DNA of 37,916 nt from Sarcina sp. DSM 11001. GTDB taxonomy: Bacteria; Bacillota; Clostridia; Lachnospirales; Lachnospiraceae. The stretch covers positions 7,583-45,498 of the forward strand of contig NZ_FNFZ01000029.1 in the NCBI RefSeq assembly GCF_900101015.1. Direction: 5' to 3'. The position numbers and the translations under genes are program-made. Below the pieces are notes generated by a model. The model did no database searches, was not told the origin of the DNA, and worked only from the letters and a program-made list of their open reading frames with translations. Positions 14,888-23,500 of the stretch are shown here, in pieces; the stretch's first letter is position 1; each line of letters opens with the position of its first letter.

Positions 14888-16801
14888 ATGGCTGCTAATC
14901 GCGAAAGGGTTTTTGTATCAGAGACAGATGCCTATTTGTTCGGAAATGGAACACATTATGACATCTATAAAAAACTGGGTGCGCATCCCTCTGTTGAGGA
15001 GGGAGAGAAAGGGTTCTTCTTTGCTGTATGGGCCCCTAATGCGCTCGCGGTGCATGTGATTGGAAATTTTAACGACTGGGATGAGGAAAAGTGTCCCATG
15101 ACAAAGCTGAATGACGGCGGGATCTGGACATTGTTCATCCCCGGGATCGAAGCCGGAGTGCTCTATAAGTACTGCATTACAACTGAGGACGGAACAAAAG
15201 TTTATAAAGCAGATCCCTTTGCGAACTCGGCAGAGCTCCGTCCCGGCACGGCATCTAAAACAGCGGATATCACCAATTTCCACTGGACAGACGGCCGGTG
15301 GATGAACAAGCGCGGCAAGAAGAACCCCAATCAGCAGCCGATCGCGATCTATGAGTGCCACATCGGCTCCTGGATGAAGCATCCGGACAGCGGTGACGGC
15401 TTCTATACCTACAGAGAGTTTGCGGACAGGATCGTAGAGTATCTGAAGGAAATGAAATTTACCCATATCGAGCTGATCGGTATCTCTGAGCACCCCTTCG
15501 ACGGGTCCTGGGGATATCAGGTCACGGGCTATTATGCTCCGACATCCCGCTACGGCACTCCCAACGATTTTATGTACATGATCAACAAGCTGCATACAGC
15601 CGGGATTGGAGTCATCCTTGACTGGGTGCCTGCCCACTTCTGCCCTGATGCCCACGGCCTGGCAAAATTCGACGGCAAATGCATCTTTGAAGATCCGGAT
15701 CCGCGCCGCGGCGAGCATCCGGACTGGGGCACACGTATTTTCAACCTCGCCAAACACGAGGTCAGCAATTTCCTGATCGCAAATGTTTTTTACTGGATCA
15801 ACGAGTTCCATGTGGACGGCATCCGCGTCGATGCCGTGGCCTCCATGCTCTATCTTGACTACGGCAAGAGGGACGGCCAGTGGCTGCCCAACAAGTACGG
15901 CGGAAACGAGAACCTCGATGCCATCGAATTCTTCAAGCATCTCAATTCTGTCGTGCACGGCAGGGATCCGGGCTTTTTGACGATCGCAGAGGAGTCCACT
16001 GCATGGCCCAAGATCACAGCCAGCCCCGAGGACAATGGTCTCGGTTTCAACTTCAAGTGGAATATGGGCTGGATGCATGATTTCTGTGAATATATGAAGC
16101 TGGATCCTGTCATGCGGAAGGGCGACCATAACGGCATGACCTTTGCTATGAGCTACAACAGCGCGGAGAATTATATCCTTCCTCTTTCCCACGATGAGGT
16201 CGTCCACCTCAAGTGCTCCATGGTGGAAAAGATGCCCGGCTACCGCGTGGACAAGTACTCCAACCTGCGCCTGGGCTACACCTTTATGATGGGGCACTGC
16301 GGCAAGAAGCTCCTCTTCATGGGACAGGAGTTCGGCCAGGAACGCGAATGGAGCGAGGAGCGTGAGCTTGACTGGTTCCTCCTTTCTGACGAGCAGAACA
16401 GCGGCATGAAGTACTATTTCAGCAAGCTTCTGGAGATGTACAGGAATTACAAGTGCCTCTACGAGATCGATAACGACTGGGGCGGTTTTGAATGGATCAA
16501 TGCCAATGACGCTGACCGCAGCATCTATACCTTCCTGCGTAAGTGCCCGTCAAGCCGCAAGGGCCTGATGTTCGTACTCAATATGACACCTGTTAAATAT
16601 GAAGGTTTCCGGATGGGTGTTCCCGTAAACAAGCGTTATAAACTGATCCTGAACAGCACGGACAAGCAGTTCGGCGGTTTCGGAGACACACCTGTTCCCG
16701 AGATCATCCGTCCCAAGAAGGGACTCTGCGATTTCCGCGATCAGTACATTGAATTTGACCTGCCTGCCTACGGCGGACTGGTGTTTGAGTATTCTTATTG
16801 A
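14888..16801 (+). CDS. glgB: 1,4-alpha-glucan branching enzyme GlgB
   Basis: This 637-residue GH13 enzyme cuts an alpha-1,4-glucan chain and re-attaches it by an alpha-1,6 bond during glycogen synthesis. Residues about 30-130 form the CBM48 module (FFFAVWAPNALAVHVIGNFN). The GH13 barrel shows ILDWVPAHF, GIRVDAVASMLYLDY (nucleophile Asp about 315), TIAEESTAWP (acid/base Glu about 368) and LPLSHDEVVH. The length fits the short GlgB type without the extra N-terminal domain of the E. coli enzyme. AAAGGGG lies before the ATG at 14888. No glgA, glgC or glgP is in the window, so the glycogen genes are split on this chromosome. Confidence 0.97.
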   Translation: MAANRERVFVSETDAYLFGNGTHYDIYKKLGAHPSVEEGEKGFFFAVWAPNALAVHVIGNFNDWDEEKCPMTKLNDGGIWTLFIPGIEAGVLYKYCITTEDGTKVYKADPFANSAELRPGTASKTADITNFHWTDGRWMNKRGKKNPNQQPIAIYECHIGSWMKHPDSGDGFYTYREFADRIVEYLKEMKFTHIELIGISEHPFDGSWGYQVTGYYAPTSRYGTPNDFMYMINKLHTAGIGVILDWVPAHFCPDAHGLAKFDGKCIFEDPDPRRGEHPDWGTRIFNLAKHEVSNFLIANVFYWINEFHVDGIRVDAVASMLYLDYGKRDGQWLPNKYGGNENLDAIEFFKHLNSVVHGRDPGFLTIAEESTAWPKITASPEDNGLGFNFKWNMGWMHDFCEYMKLDPVMRKGDHNGMTFAMSYNSAENYILPLSHDEVVHLKCSMVEKMPGYRVDKYSNLRLGYTFMMGHCGKKLLFMGQEFGQEREWSEERELDWFLLSDEQNSGMKYYFSKLLEMYRNYKCLYEIDNDWGGFEWINANDADRSIYTFLRKCPSSRKGLMFVLNMTPVKYEGFRMGVPVNKRYKLILNSTDKQFGGFGDTPVPEIIRPKKGLCDFRDQYIEFDLPAYGGLVFEYSY

Positions 16802-16829
16802 TCAACTTGAGTTATAAGGGGGATAAAAC

Positions 16830-17204
16830 GTGGTAATTCATGAGTCTGCAGAAGATTATCTCGAGACTATACTGGTTTTGCACGAGAGAAACGGACAGGT
16901 TCGTTCGATCGATATTGTCAATGAAATGAATTTTTCAAAACCCAGTATCAGCATTGCAATGAAGAAACTTCGCGAAAACGGCTATATCCGTATGGATGTC
17001 AACGGACTGATCACCCTGACGGATACCGGCAGAAATATAGCGGAGCGCATTTATTCCCGTCATAAGCTTCTGACGAAAGTCCTTGTCGCGATCGGGATCG
17101 ATGAGAAGAAGGCCTCCAGTGAGGCCTGCAAGATCGAGCATGATATTGATGACGAGACCTACGAAAAGATCAGCGCGTTTTACGAATCCTATAAAAAAAA
17201 CTGA
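16830..17204 (+). CDS. DtxR/MntR-type metal-dependent transcriptional regulator (short)
   Basis: The GTG at 16830 follows AAGGGGG with a seven-base gap. The 124-residue product begins MVIHESAEDYLETILVLHE and has a winged helix (VRSIDIVNEMNFSKPSISIAMKKLRENGYI, then the GLITLTDTGRNIAERIYSRH wing). A helical dimerisation part follows, containing ACKIEHDIDDET, which supplies His/Glu/Asp metal ligands in the DtxR family. It lacks the C-terminal SH3-like domain of DtxR and so resembles MntR. Family members repress Mn2+ or Fe2+ uptake when metal is bound. It starts 28 bp after glgB. No metal transporter is in the window, so the targets are elsewhere. Confidence 0.88.
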   Translation: MVIHESAEDYLETILVLHERNGQVRSIDIVNEMNFSKPSISIAMKKLRENGYIRMDVNGLITLTDTGRNIAERIYSRHKLLTKVLVAIGIDEKKASSEACKIEHDIDDETYEKISAFYESYKKN

Positions 17205-17623
17205 CATAAGTGCGGCTGGCGTGAATCCGCGGCAGCCTGTACTGTAACCTGGAAGGTGCTGCCATACACGTCCTGTCGAGGGCGTGTATGGCAGTGTGCG
17301 AAAAACCCGTTCCAACAATGCGAAGCTTTGTTATCATCTCGCGATGGGATTTTCGCCGTAAAACTCGGGCTTTTCGTGAGAAGCGCGCGAAAAACGCCTC
17401 AAATTTCGCGCCGGTCTGAAAACCAGTGTGACGTCTCAATCATTTTTGAAGTTAAAATTGCCAGATCGTCGTCGTTCCCGCGAGGCGGAGGAAGGAGTCG
17501 ATGTGAACCCATCGGCGACTGACGACAACGACGCGGGCGGCGACGAGATGGTGATTTTAATTCTAATTATGATTGAGACGGCACACTAGAAGGTACGTAT
17601 TTTTGTACTGATTCAGAGCAGTG
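17205..17623. other. Gene-free structured region
   Basis: No gene. Successive palindromes are: a perfect 12-bp stem CTGCCATACACG at 17259-17270 with its complement at 17283-17294; GCGCGAAA/TTTCGCGC at 17385-17392 and 17404-17411; and the large imperfect palindrome at 17425-17587. None has a clear T-run, so they do not look like ordinary terminators. Confidence 0.65.
17425..17587. mobile_element. 163-bp near-palindromic element (MITE-like or structured RNA)
   Basis: The ends AGTGTGACGTCTCAATCAT (17425-17443) and its reverse complement (17569-17587) match at 18 of 19 positions. The pairing continues inward with scattered mismatches for about 40 bases per arm, through GTTAAAAT and CGTCGTCG blocks. 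An inner hairpin (AGTCGATG with CATCGGCGACT) sits at the tip. No coding frame or target-site duplication is visible. It is either a non-autonomous inverted-repeat element or a conserved folded RNA. Confidence 0.6.
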
Positions 17624-17651
17624 TTGACAAATAGCTGTTAATGTTTATCAT
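17624..17651 (+). promoter_or_regulatory. Promoter for fhs
   Basis: A perfect TTGACA at 17624-17629, 16-bp spacer and TATCAT at 17646-17651. Transcription would start near 17658, giving a leader of about 155 bases. Confidence 0.7.
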
Positions 17652-17653
17652 TG

Positions 17654-17689
17654 TTACTGTTCACGGCCTTACCCGGCTGTGAACAGTAA
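17654..17689 (+). promoter_or_regulatory. 15-bp hairpin at the 5' end of the fhs leader
   Basis: TTACTGTTCACGGCC (17654-17668) pairs with GGCTGTGAACAGTAA (17675-17689), including one G-U pair, around a TTACCC loop. It coincides with the predicted transcription start. After it come TTTGCTGTTTATTGG and GATTTTTC, a weak U-tract. It could protect the mRNA end or act as an attenuator. Confidence 0.55.
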
Positions 17690-17814
17690 TTTGCTGTTTA
17701 TTGGTGATTTTTCTATAGGATTTTCACCTCTTTGCGCTGGTTTTTTACAGCGATCCTTTTCACCGGATCCCGTTTTTGTTCATAATCCATTTTTTACAGG
17801 AGGAAGCATCTAGC

Positions 17815-19485
17815 ATGAAAACAGACATTCAGATCGCACAGGAGGCCGAGCTCTTTCCCGTCACACAGGTCGCCGAATCTGCGGGAATCCCTGCGGATTC
17901 ACTGGAATTATATGGAAAGTACAAAGCAAAACTGTCAGATGAGTATCTCGAGAGCCTGAAGTCAAAAGAGAACGGCAGGCTTATTCTTGTGACAGCGATC
18001 AATCCTACACCTGCCGGGGAAGGCAAGACGACCACCAGTATCGGTCTTGCGGATGCATTCCACCAGCTGGGCAAAAAAGTTGTAGTTGCGCTCCGGGAAC
18101 CCTCGCTTGGTCCCTGCTTCGGAGTCAAGGGCGGCGCCGCAGGCGGCGGCTATGCGCAGGCTGTCCCCATGGAGGATCTCAATCTCCACTTTACCGGAGA
18201 CTTCCACGCCGTCACAGCGGCCAACAACCTTCTGGCAGCCGCCATCGACAACCATATCCATCACGGCAATGCCCTCGGCATTGATCCCACGCAGATCGTC
18301 TGGAAGCGCTGCATGGACATGAATGACAGAGCCCTTCGCAGCATCGTAGTCGGTATGGGCACAAAGATGGACGGCCCCCTTCGTCAGGACCGCTTTGTCA
18401 TCACTGCCGCTTCCGAGATCATGGCGATCCTCTGTCTCGCAAATGACCGCGAGGATCTCCGTGTCCGTCTCGACCGGATCGTGATCGGATACAATTACCA
18501 GGGCGAACCCGTCCGGGCAAAGGATCTGGAGGTCACCGGCGCAATGATGGCCCTCCTCAAGGAAGCCATTTCCCCCAACCTCATCCAGACCCTGGAGCAC
18601 ACACCCACCCTCGTCCACGGCGGTCCCTTCGCCAACATCGCCCACGGCTGCAATTCCGTCCGCGCGACAAAGGCTGCTCTCAAGATTGCGGATTACACCA
18701 TTACCGAGGCAGGCTTCGGCGCAGACCTGGGCGCTGAGAAATTCCTCGACATCAAGTGCCGCATGGCCGGCCTTCATCCCGATGCCATCGTCATCGTCGC
18801 CAGTGTCCAGGCTCTGAAGTACAACGGCGGCGTCGCCAAGGCGGACCTCAAGAAGGAAAACGTCGAGGCGCTCAAGAAGGGTATCGTAAACCTTGAAAAG
18901 CACATCGAGAACATTCAGAAATACGGTGTTCCCGCCATCGTGGCCCTCAACTCCTTCATCACTGATACCGAGGCTGAGACAAAGGCGGTCGAGGAGTTCT
19001 GCACCAGCCTTGGCTGTGAGTTCTCCAAAGCCACTGTCTGGGCGGAAGGCGGCAAGGGCGGTATTGACCTCGCTCAGAAGGTCCTTAAGACCCTCGATGA
19101 AAAGAAGAGCAATTATGCCCCCATTTACCCTCTGGAAATGCCCCTTGCTCAGAAGATCGAGACCGTCGCAAAGGAGATCTACGGCGCGGACGGTGTTGTC
19201 TTCACCGGCGCGGCCCAGAAGCAGCTCAAAAACCTGCAGGCCCAGGGCTTCGGCGACCTTCCGGTCTGCATTGCCAAGACCCAGTACTCCCTGTCCGATG
19301 ACCAGACCAAGCTCGGACGCCCGACAGGTTATGACCTCAATGTCCGCGAAGTCTATGTCTCCGCCGGAGCAGGCTTCGTCGTCGCTCTGACCGGGACCAT
19401 CATGGCCATGCCCGGCCTGCCCAAACGTCCCGCTGCCTGCAGCATTGACATCGGAGAGGACGGAAAGATCACAGGACTTTTCTGA
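17815..19485 (+). CDS. fhs: Formate-tetrahydrofolate ligase
   Basis: The ATG at 17815 has ACAGGAGGAAG nine to ten bases upstream. This start gives 556 residues, the standard length, and begins [16 protein letters not shown]. The enzyme joins formate to tetrahydrofolate with ATP, feeding purine synthesis and, in acetogens, the methyl branch of the Wood-Ljungdahl pathway. The P-loop-like [16 protein letters not shown] lies at about residue 63. Other family blocks are [64 protein letters not shown] and [16 protein letters not shown]. It is followed 45 bp later by a cyclophilin gene on the same transcript. It works in the cytoplasm as a tetramer in known cases. Confidence 0.98.
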   Translation: MKTDIQIAQEAELFPVTQVAESAGIPADSLELYGKYKAKLSDEYLESLKSKENGRLILVTAINPTPAGEGKTTTSIGLADAFHQLGKKVVVALREPSLGPCFGVKGGAAGGGYAQAVPMEDLNLHFTGDFHAVTAANNLLAAAIDNHIHHGNALGIDPTQIVWKRCMDMNDRALRSIVVGMGTKMDGPLRQDRFVITAASEIMAILCLANDREDLRVRLDRIVIGYNYQGEPVRAKDLEVTGAMMALLKEAISPNLIQTLEHTPTLVHGGPFANIAHGCNSVRATKAALKIADYTITEAGFGADLGAEKFLDIKCRMAGLHPDAIVIVASVQALKYNGGVAKADLKKENVEALKKGIVNLEKHIENIQKYGVPAIVALNSFITDTEAETKAVEEFCTSLGCEFSKATVWAEGGKGGIDLAQKVLKTLDEKKSNYAPIYPLEMPLAQKIETVAKEIYGADGVVFTGAAQKQLKNLQAQGFGDLPVCIAKTQYSLSDDQTKLGRPTGYDLNVREVYVSAGAGFVVALTGTIMAMPGLPKRPAACSIDIGEDGKITGLF

Positions 19486-19530
19486 TGAGACAGAAACCCT
19501 GACGTAACGCTGAGCAGTTAGGAGGAAAAA

Positions 19531-20007
19531 ATGATCAGAATTACAATGAAAGACGGCGGCGTCATCGATATTGAACTCGATGAAAAGGCTGCACCCCTGA
19601 CCGTGGAGAATTTTCTCAAGCTGGTGAACATGAAGTTTTATGACGGGACGATCTTCCACAGGGTTATTCCCGGATTCATGATTCAGGGCGGAGACCCCCA
19701 GGGAACCGGCATGGGCGGCCCCGGCTGGACCATCAAGGGTGAATTCAGTGCCAATGGCGTGGACAACCCGATCAGCCACAAGCGCGGCGTCATCAGCATG
19801 GCCAGAGCCATGGATCCCGACAGCGCGGGCAGCCAGTTCTTTATCATGCACGCAGATGCAGACTACCTCGATGGTCAATATGCCGCATTCGGCCATGTAG
19901 TCAGCGGCATGGACGTCGTGGACCGGATCGCAGGCGTCCGCACCAACCGCTGGGCGGGTGACCGCCCCTACGAGGATCAGGTCATGGAGACCGTCCGCGT
20001 TATCTGA
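19531..20007 (+). CDS. Cyclophilin-type peptidyl-prolyl cis-trans isomerase
   Basis: This 158-residue protein starts at an ATG with AGGAGGAAAAA directly upstream. It shows the cyclophilin core: FHRVIPGFMIQGGDPQGTGMGG with the catalytic Arg, GVISMARAMDPDSAGSQFFIM, and YAAFGHVVSGMDVVDRIA. It has no signal peptide or lipobox, so it acts in the cytoplasm and speeds proline isomerisation in protein folding. The short bacterial form lacks extra insertions. It lies downstream of fhs and is ended by the terminator at 20161-20215. Confidence 0.96.
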   Translation: MIRITMKDGGVIDIELDEKAAPLTVENFLKLVNMKFYDGTIFHRVIPGFMIQGGDPQGTGMGGPGWTIKGEFSANGVDNPISHKRGVISMARAMDPDSAGSQFFIMHADADYLDGQYAAFGHVVSGMDVVDRIAGVRTNRWAGDRPYEDQVMETVRVI

Positions 20008-20160
20008 TGTGTCGTGTGCATCCATTATAGGGAACGCCGAAGGTAGTTTGCCGCTCACTATAAATCATCATTCCGGACACTCTAAAGCGGAGCTGACACT
20101 TGATGCCTTGTCATCAGCCGGCGATAGATTTTGGGCTTTATTAAAAGTTTAAACAGACAA

Positions 20161-20215
20161 AGGGCAGAAAGGGAACAGTTCATCCTATGAACAGATCCCT
20201 GTCTGCCCTGTTTTT
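20161..20215 (+). terminator. Terminator after the fhs/cyclophilin unit
   Basis: AGGGCAGA (20161-20168) pairs with TCTGCCCT (20202-20209). GGA/TCC and GTTCAT/ATGAAC pairs lie inside it, and TTTTT follows from 20211. It forms a long multi-segment hairpin. Confidence 0.85.
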
Positions 20216-20260
20216 ATATTCTGGCTGTATCTTTTGTAAAAATCTTTTGTAAAAAGCACC

Positions 20261-20289
20261 TTGACAGCCCTCTTCTTTTTTTGGATAAT
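20261..20289 (+). promoter_or_regulatory. Promoter for the large surface protein
   Basis: A perfect TTGACA at 20261-20266, 17-bp spacer, and GATAAT at 20284-20289. The transcript would start near 20296 and carry a leader of about 215 bases. Confidence 0.75.
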
Positions 20290-20295
20290 GGTTTT

Positions 20296-20509
20296 GTTAA
20301 GCTAACTATATAGAAATACTGACTTTCTCTGGAAAAGCCTGCTCCGTGCGGGCTTTTTCGTGACTTATGGGTTAGTTGCTTCTAATAGAAGGCTTTTGCT
20401 ATCCGGTAAAAGCACTCTTGGGAAAAGACAGAAACATGAATACATCCGCAGAGCTGTTACTCCCGGAGAAGGCAGTTACAGTAGGTGAACGATTAAAGAA
20501 GGAGGAGTC
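20296..20509 (+). promoter_or_regulatory. Long structured 5' leader
   Basis: GAAAAGCC (20332-20339) pairs with GGCTTTTTC (20351-20359), CTAAC near 20302 can pair with GTTAG near 20371, and GCTTTT pairs with AAAAGC at about 20392-20414. The start codon at 20510 has AAGGAGGAG in front. I tried to match it to cyclic-di-GMP, cobalamin and T-box classes and saw none of their consensus blocks. It may be an unrecognised cis-regulatory RNA or simply a stable leader. Confidence 0.35.
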
Positions 20510-23500
20510 ATGAAGAAAAGAAGGATACTTGCACTGGCACTTGCGCTTGCTTTGATCATGAGCCTCGTCCCGGTTTCCGGTCTGGCTGCAGAGCCTGTCG
20601 GTTTCATGGATCCCGGTGCAGTGATGCAGGAGGATACAGAGGAATCGGTAAATACGGAAGCGGTGAACGGAGAGGAAGCTTTATCTCCTGACACTTTCGG
20701 GGACGGGGAAGAAGGATCATGGCAGGATCCCGCAGGGTCCGCCGAAGACAACGATGCAGACCAGGCTCTGGAGGAGACGCCTGCCGCAGAGGATGACGGC
20801 GCAGACCAGGTCCTGGAGGAGACAACGGCCGTCGAGGACGATGGTGCAGACCAGGTCCCGGAGGAGACACCGGCCGTTGAGGACGATGGTGCAGACCAGG
20901 CCCTGGAGGAGACACCGGCCGTTGAGGACGAGGGTGCAGACCAGGATCTGGAAGAGGAGGCTGCTGTCGAAGAAGAGAACAGCGAGCCCGTTGATGAAGA
21001 GGACGCTGAAGCTGTAGAGGTAAGCGCCCCGGATCAGAACGAGGAGACTGCAGACGCGCAGGAAGCTGTCTCTGAAGACACACAGGAAGCTGCCGCTGCG
21101 GACATACAGGAAACTGCCGCTGCGGACACAGAGGAAGCAGGATCTGTGGATGAACCAGCAGTTCCCGCAGAGGACGGATCTGCTGCGGAATCCGCTGTGG
21201 ATGAAGCAGCGGTTCCCGCGGAGGAAGAATCCCTTGCGGATACTTCTGCGAATGAGGTCGAAGACGGCTATTCCTATGTCCTGATGAACATCCCCTACGC
21301 GGAATTTTACGCGGCGGAGCTGGCGGCCGGCAGCCCGGCAGTCGACGCGGTCGCTTCCGCGACGAAAAACAAACCCCGCACAGGGACTCTGGCGGGCGGA
21401 TCCTACCACGTGGACCCGGAGGGCACCGACATCAGCGGTGTCATCTATCCTGTCAAGGCCAGCAATGATGATATTGCAGCCCTGATTGCCTATGATGAGA
21501 ATCTTATGATCACGGATGAGTCCATTATCGCCATCACAGTGACCAACAGGGGACAGGAGACCACGACATGGTATGAAGGAAAGGACGCTCTCTTTGAGGC
21601 GCCTGACCACAGCTTCTATATCACGGATGATGATCCGGCCTATTATAAGGAAATGTCCATGGAAGCTGACGGGACGATGACCTTCGGACCGGTCCAGGGA
21701 GATGCGGTATCGGTTGAAGGTGTGACCGGAGCTGTTACCATCGGTGCCCGTCACGCCAATATTGAGATCAAACTCAGCGGTACGGACGGCGTCGCTCAGG
21801 GAGATGCAGTCTCCGGAGCAGTCGTAACCGCAGCGGACGATGAAGGAAATGCCACTCAGTACGGACTCCGCCATGTGGTCAATATCTGGCGCGGGACTGA
21901 GATCGGCTGGAACTACGATGAACTCGACATTTACGGAAAGACCATCACCAATATCCGCTATTACAAGCAGGACGCAGTGATCGATTATCCTGTGGACATT
22001 CCGGTCAGGGCACAGTATGTTCTGATGAACATTCCCTACGCGGATTTCTACGCTGCAGAACTTAAGGCGGGAAGCGCGGCCGTCGACGCAGTCGCTTCTG
22101 CCACGAAGAGCAAACCCCTCAACGCCAGGCTTGCAGGCGGTTCTTATCATGTGAACGCGGACGGATCGGATATCTCCGGTGTGATCTACCCCGTAAAGGT
22201 CAACAGCCCGGAGGATCTGGCGAAGCTGGAGGAAAAAGGAGCAGCCGTCATCACCGATGATTCGAGTGTGGATGTCTCAGTCCCCGGCAGGAACGGCGCT
22301 GATCCCACGATCACTGTTTACAATGGAAAAGATGCCCTTTTCCAGGCACCTGACTACAGCTACTATGACCTGGGCAGCGGAATCCAGAGCTTTTATAAGG
22401 AACTGACTGTCGCAGAGGACGGAAGCCTGTCCTTTGGCGCCGTGAAAGGCACCACGACCAGGGCGGAAGCGGAGGTGTCCGTCACGGCAAATGCTTCCCA
22501 CACTTATTATGAGATGAAAGTGACCTCCGACTATGTACAGACGGGAGATACGGTCAGCGCAGTCGTCATGACCGCAGAGGACGGCACCACCTACGGCCTG
22601 CGCCATATGGCCAACCTTTGGAGAGGAACGGAGATCGGATTTGAGGCGGATGAGACCTTCAGCGCCCTGATTGGAAAGAAGATCACAGGCCTGAAATTCA
22701 TCACCCAGAACGGAATCTACAACTTTACTGTGGACGCGCTCATTCCGGAGAAGCTTCCGGAGTATGTCCTGATGAACATCCCTTACGCGGACTTCTACGC
22801 CGCGGAGCTGGCCCAGGGCAGCCTGGCTGTCGACGCGGTCGCCTCCGCGACGATGAGCAAGCCCCGCAGCTCTCTGGCAAACGGATCCTACCACGTGAAT
22901 GTCGATGGCAGTGACATCAGTGGTGTCGTCTATCCTGTGAAGGTGGGCAAGGGCTTCCAGCTCGATCCCGCAAAGCAGGTCACGGATGCGGACAGCTTAT
23001 CTATTACAGTCATGCTCCGCGGCCAGGAAACGACAACAGAATATACCGGCAGAAATGCCCTGTTTGAAGCCCCTGACTACTCCTGGTATGCGCTCAGCGC
23101 AGAGGAAGTGCCCGCCTTCTTCAAGGAGGTCAGGTCTAACCACGGAAATACCAGCTTTGGCGCGGCAGTCGGAGAGATACTGACAGCACAGGCAACCGCG
23201 GAGGTCAAGGCAAAAGGCCGTCATGCGGACTATGAGATCAAGCTCACTCCGGATGAGGGCGTACTGGACCAGGCGACCGATGTTGTAAACGCAGTGGTCC
23301 TCACGGACTCCGAAGGAAATACCTATGGTCTGCGCCATGTCGTCAATATCTGGAGAGTCCTGGAGGTGGGCTTTAACCGGGACGAGCCGGCAGGCGCCCT
23401 CGCAGGCAAAAAGATCACTAACATCAGATACTTCAAGCAGAATGGAATCTTAGATCTGACTGTCGACATCGACGTTCCTGTCCTTTCCACCGCAGTCACT

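Noticed and set aside
17962-20058. 698-codon minus-strand open frame across fhs and the cyclophilin gene
   Set aside because: It covers two unmistakable genes on the other strand and has no ribosome binding site or domain.
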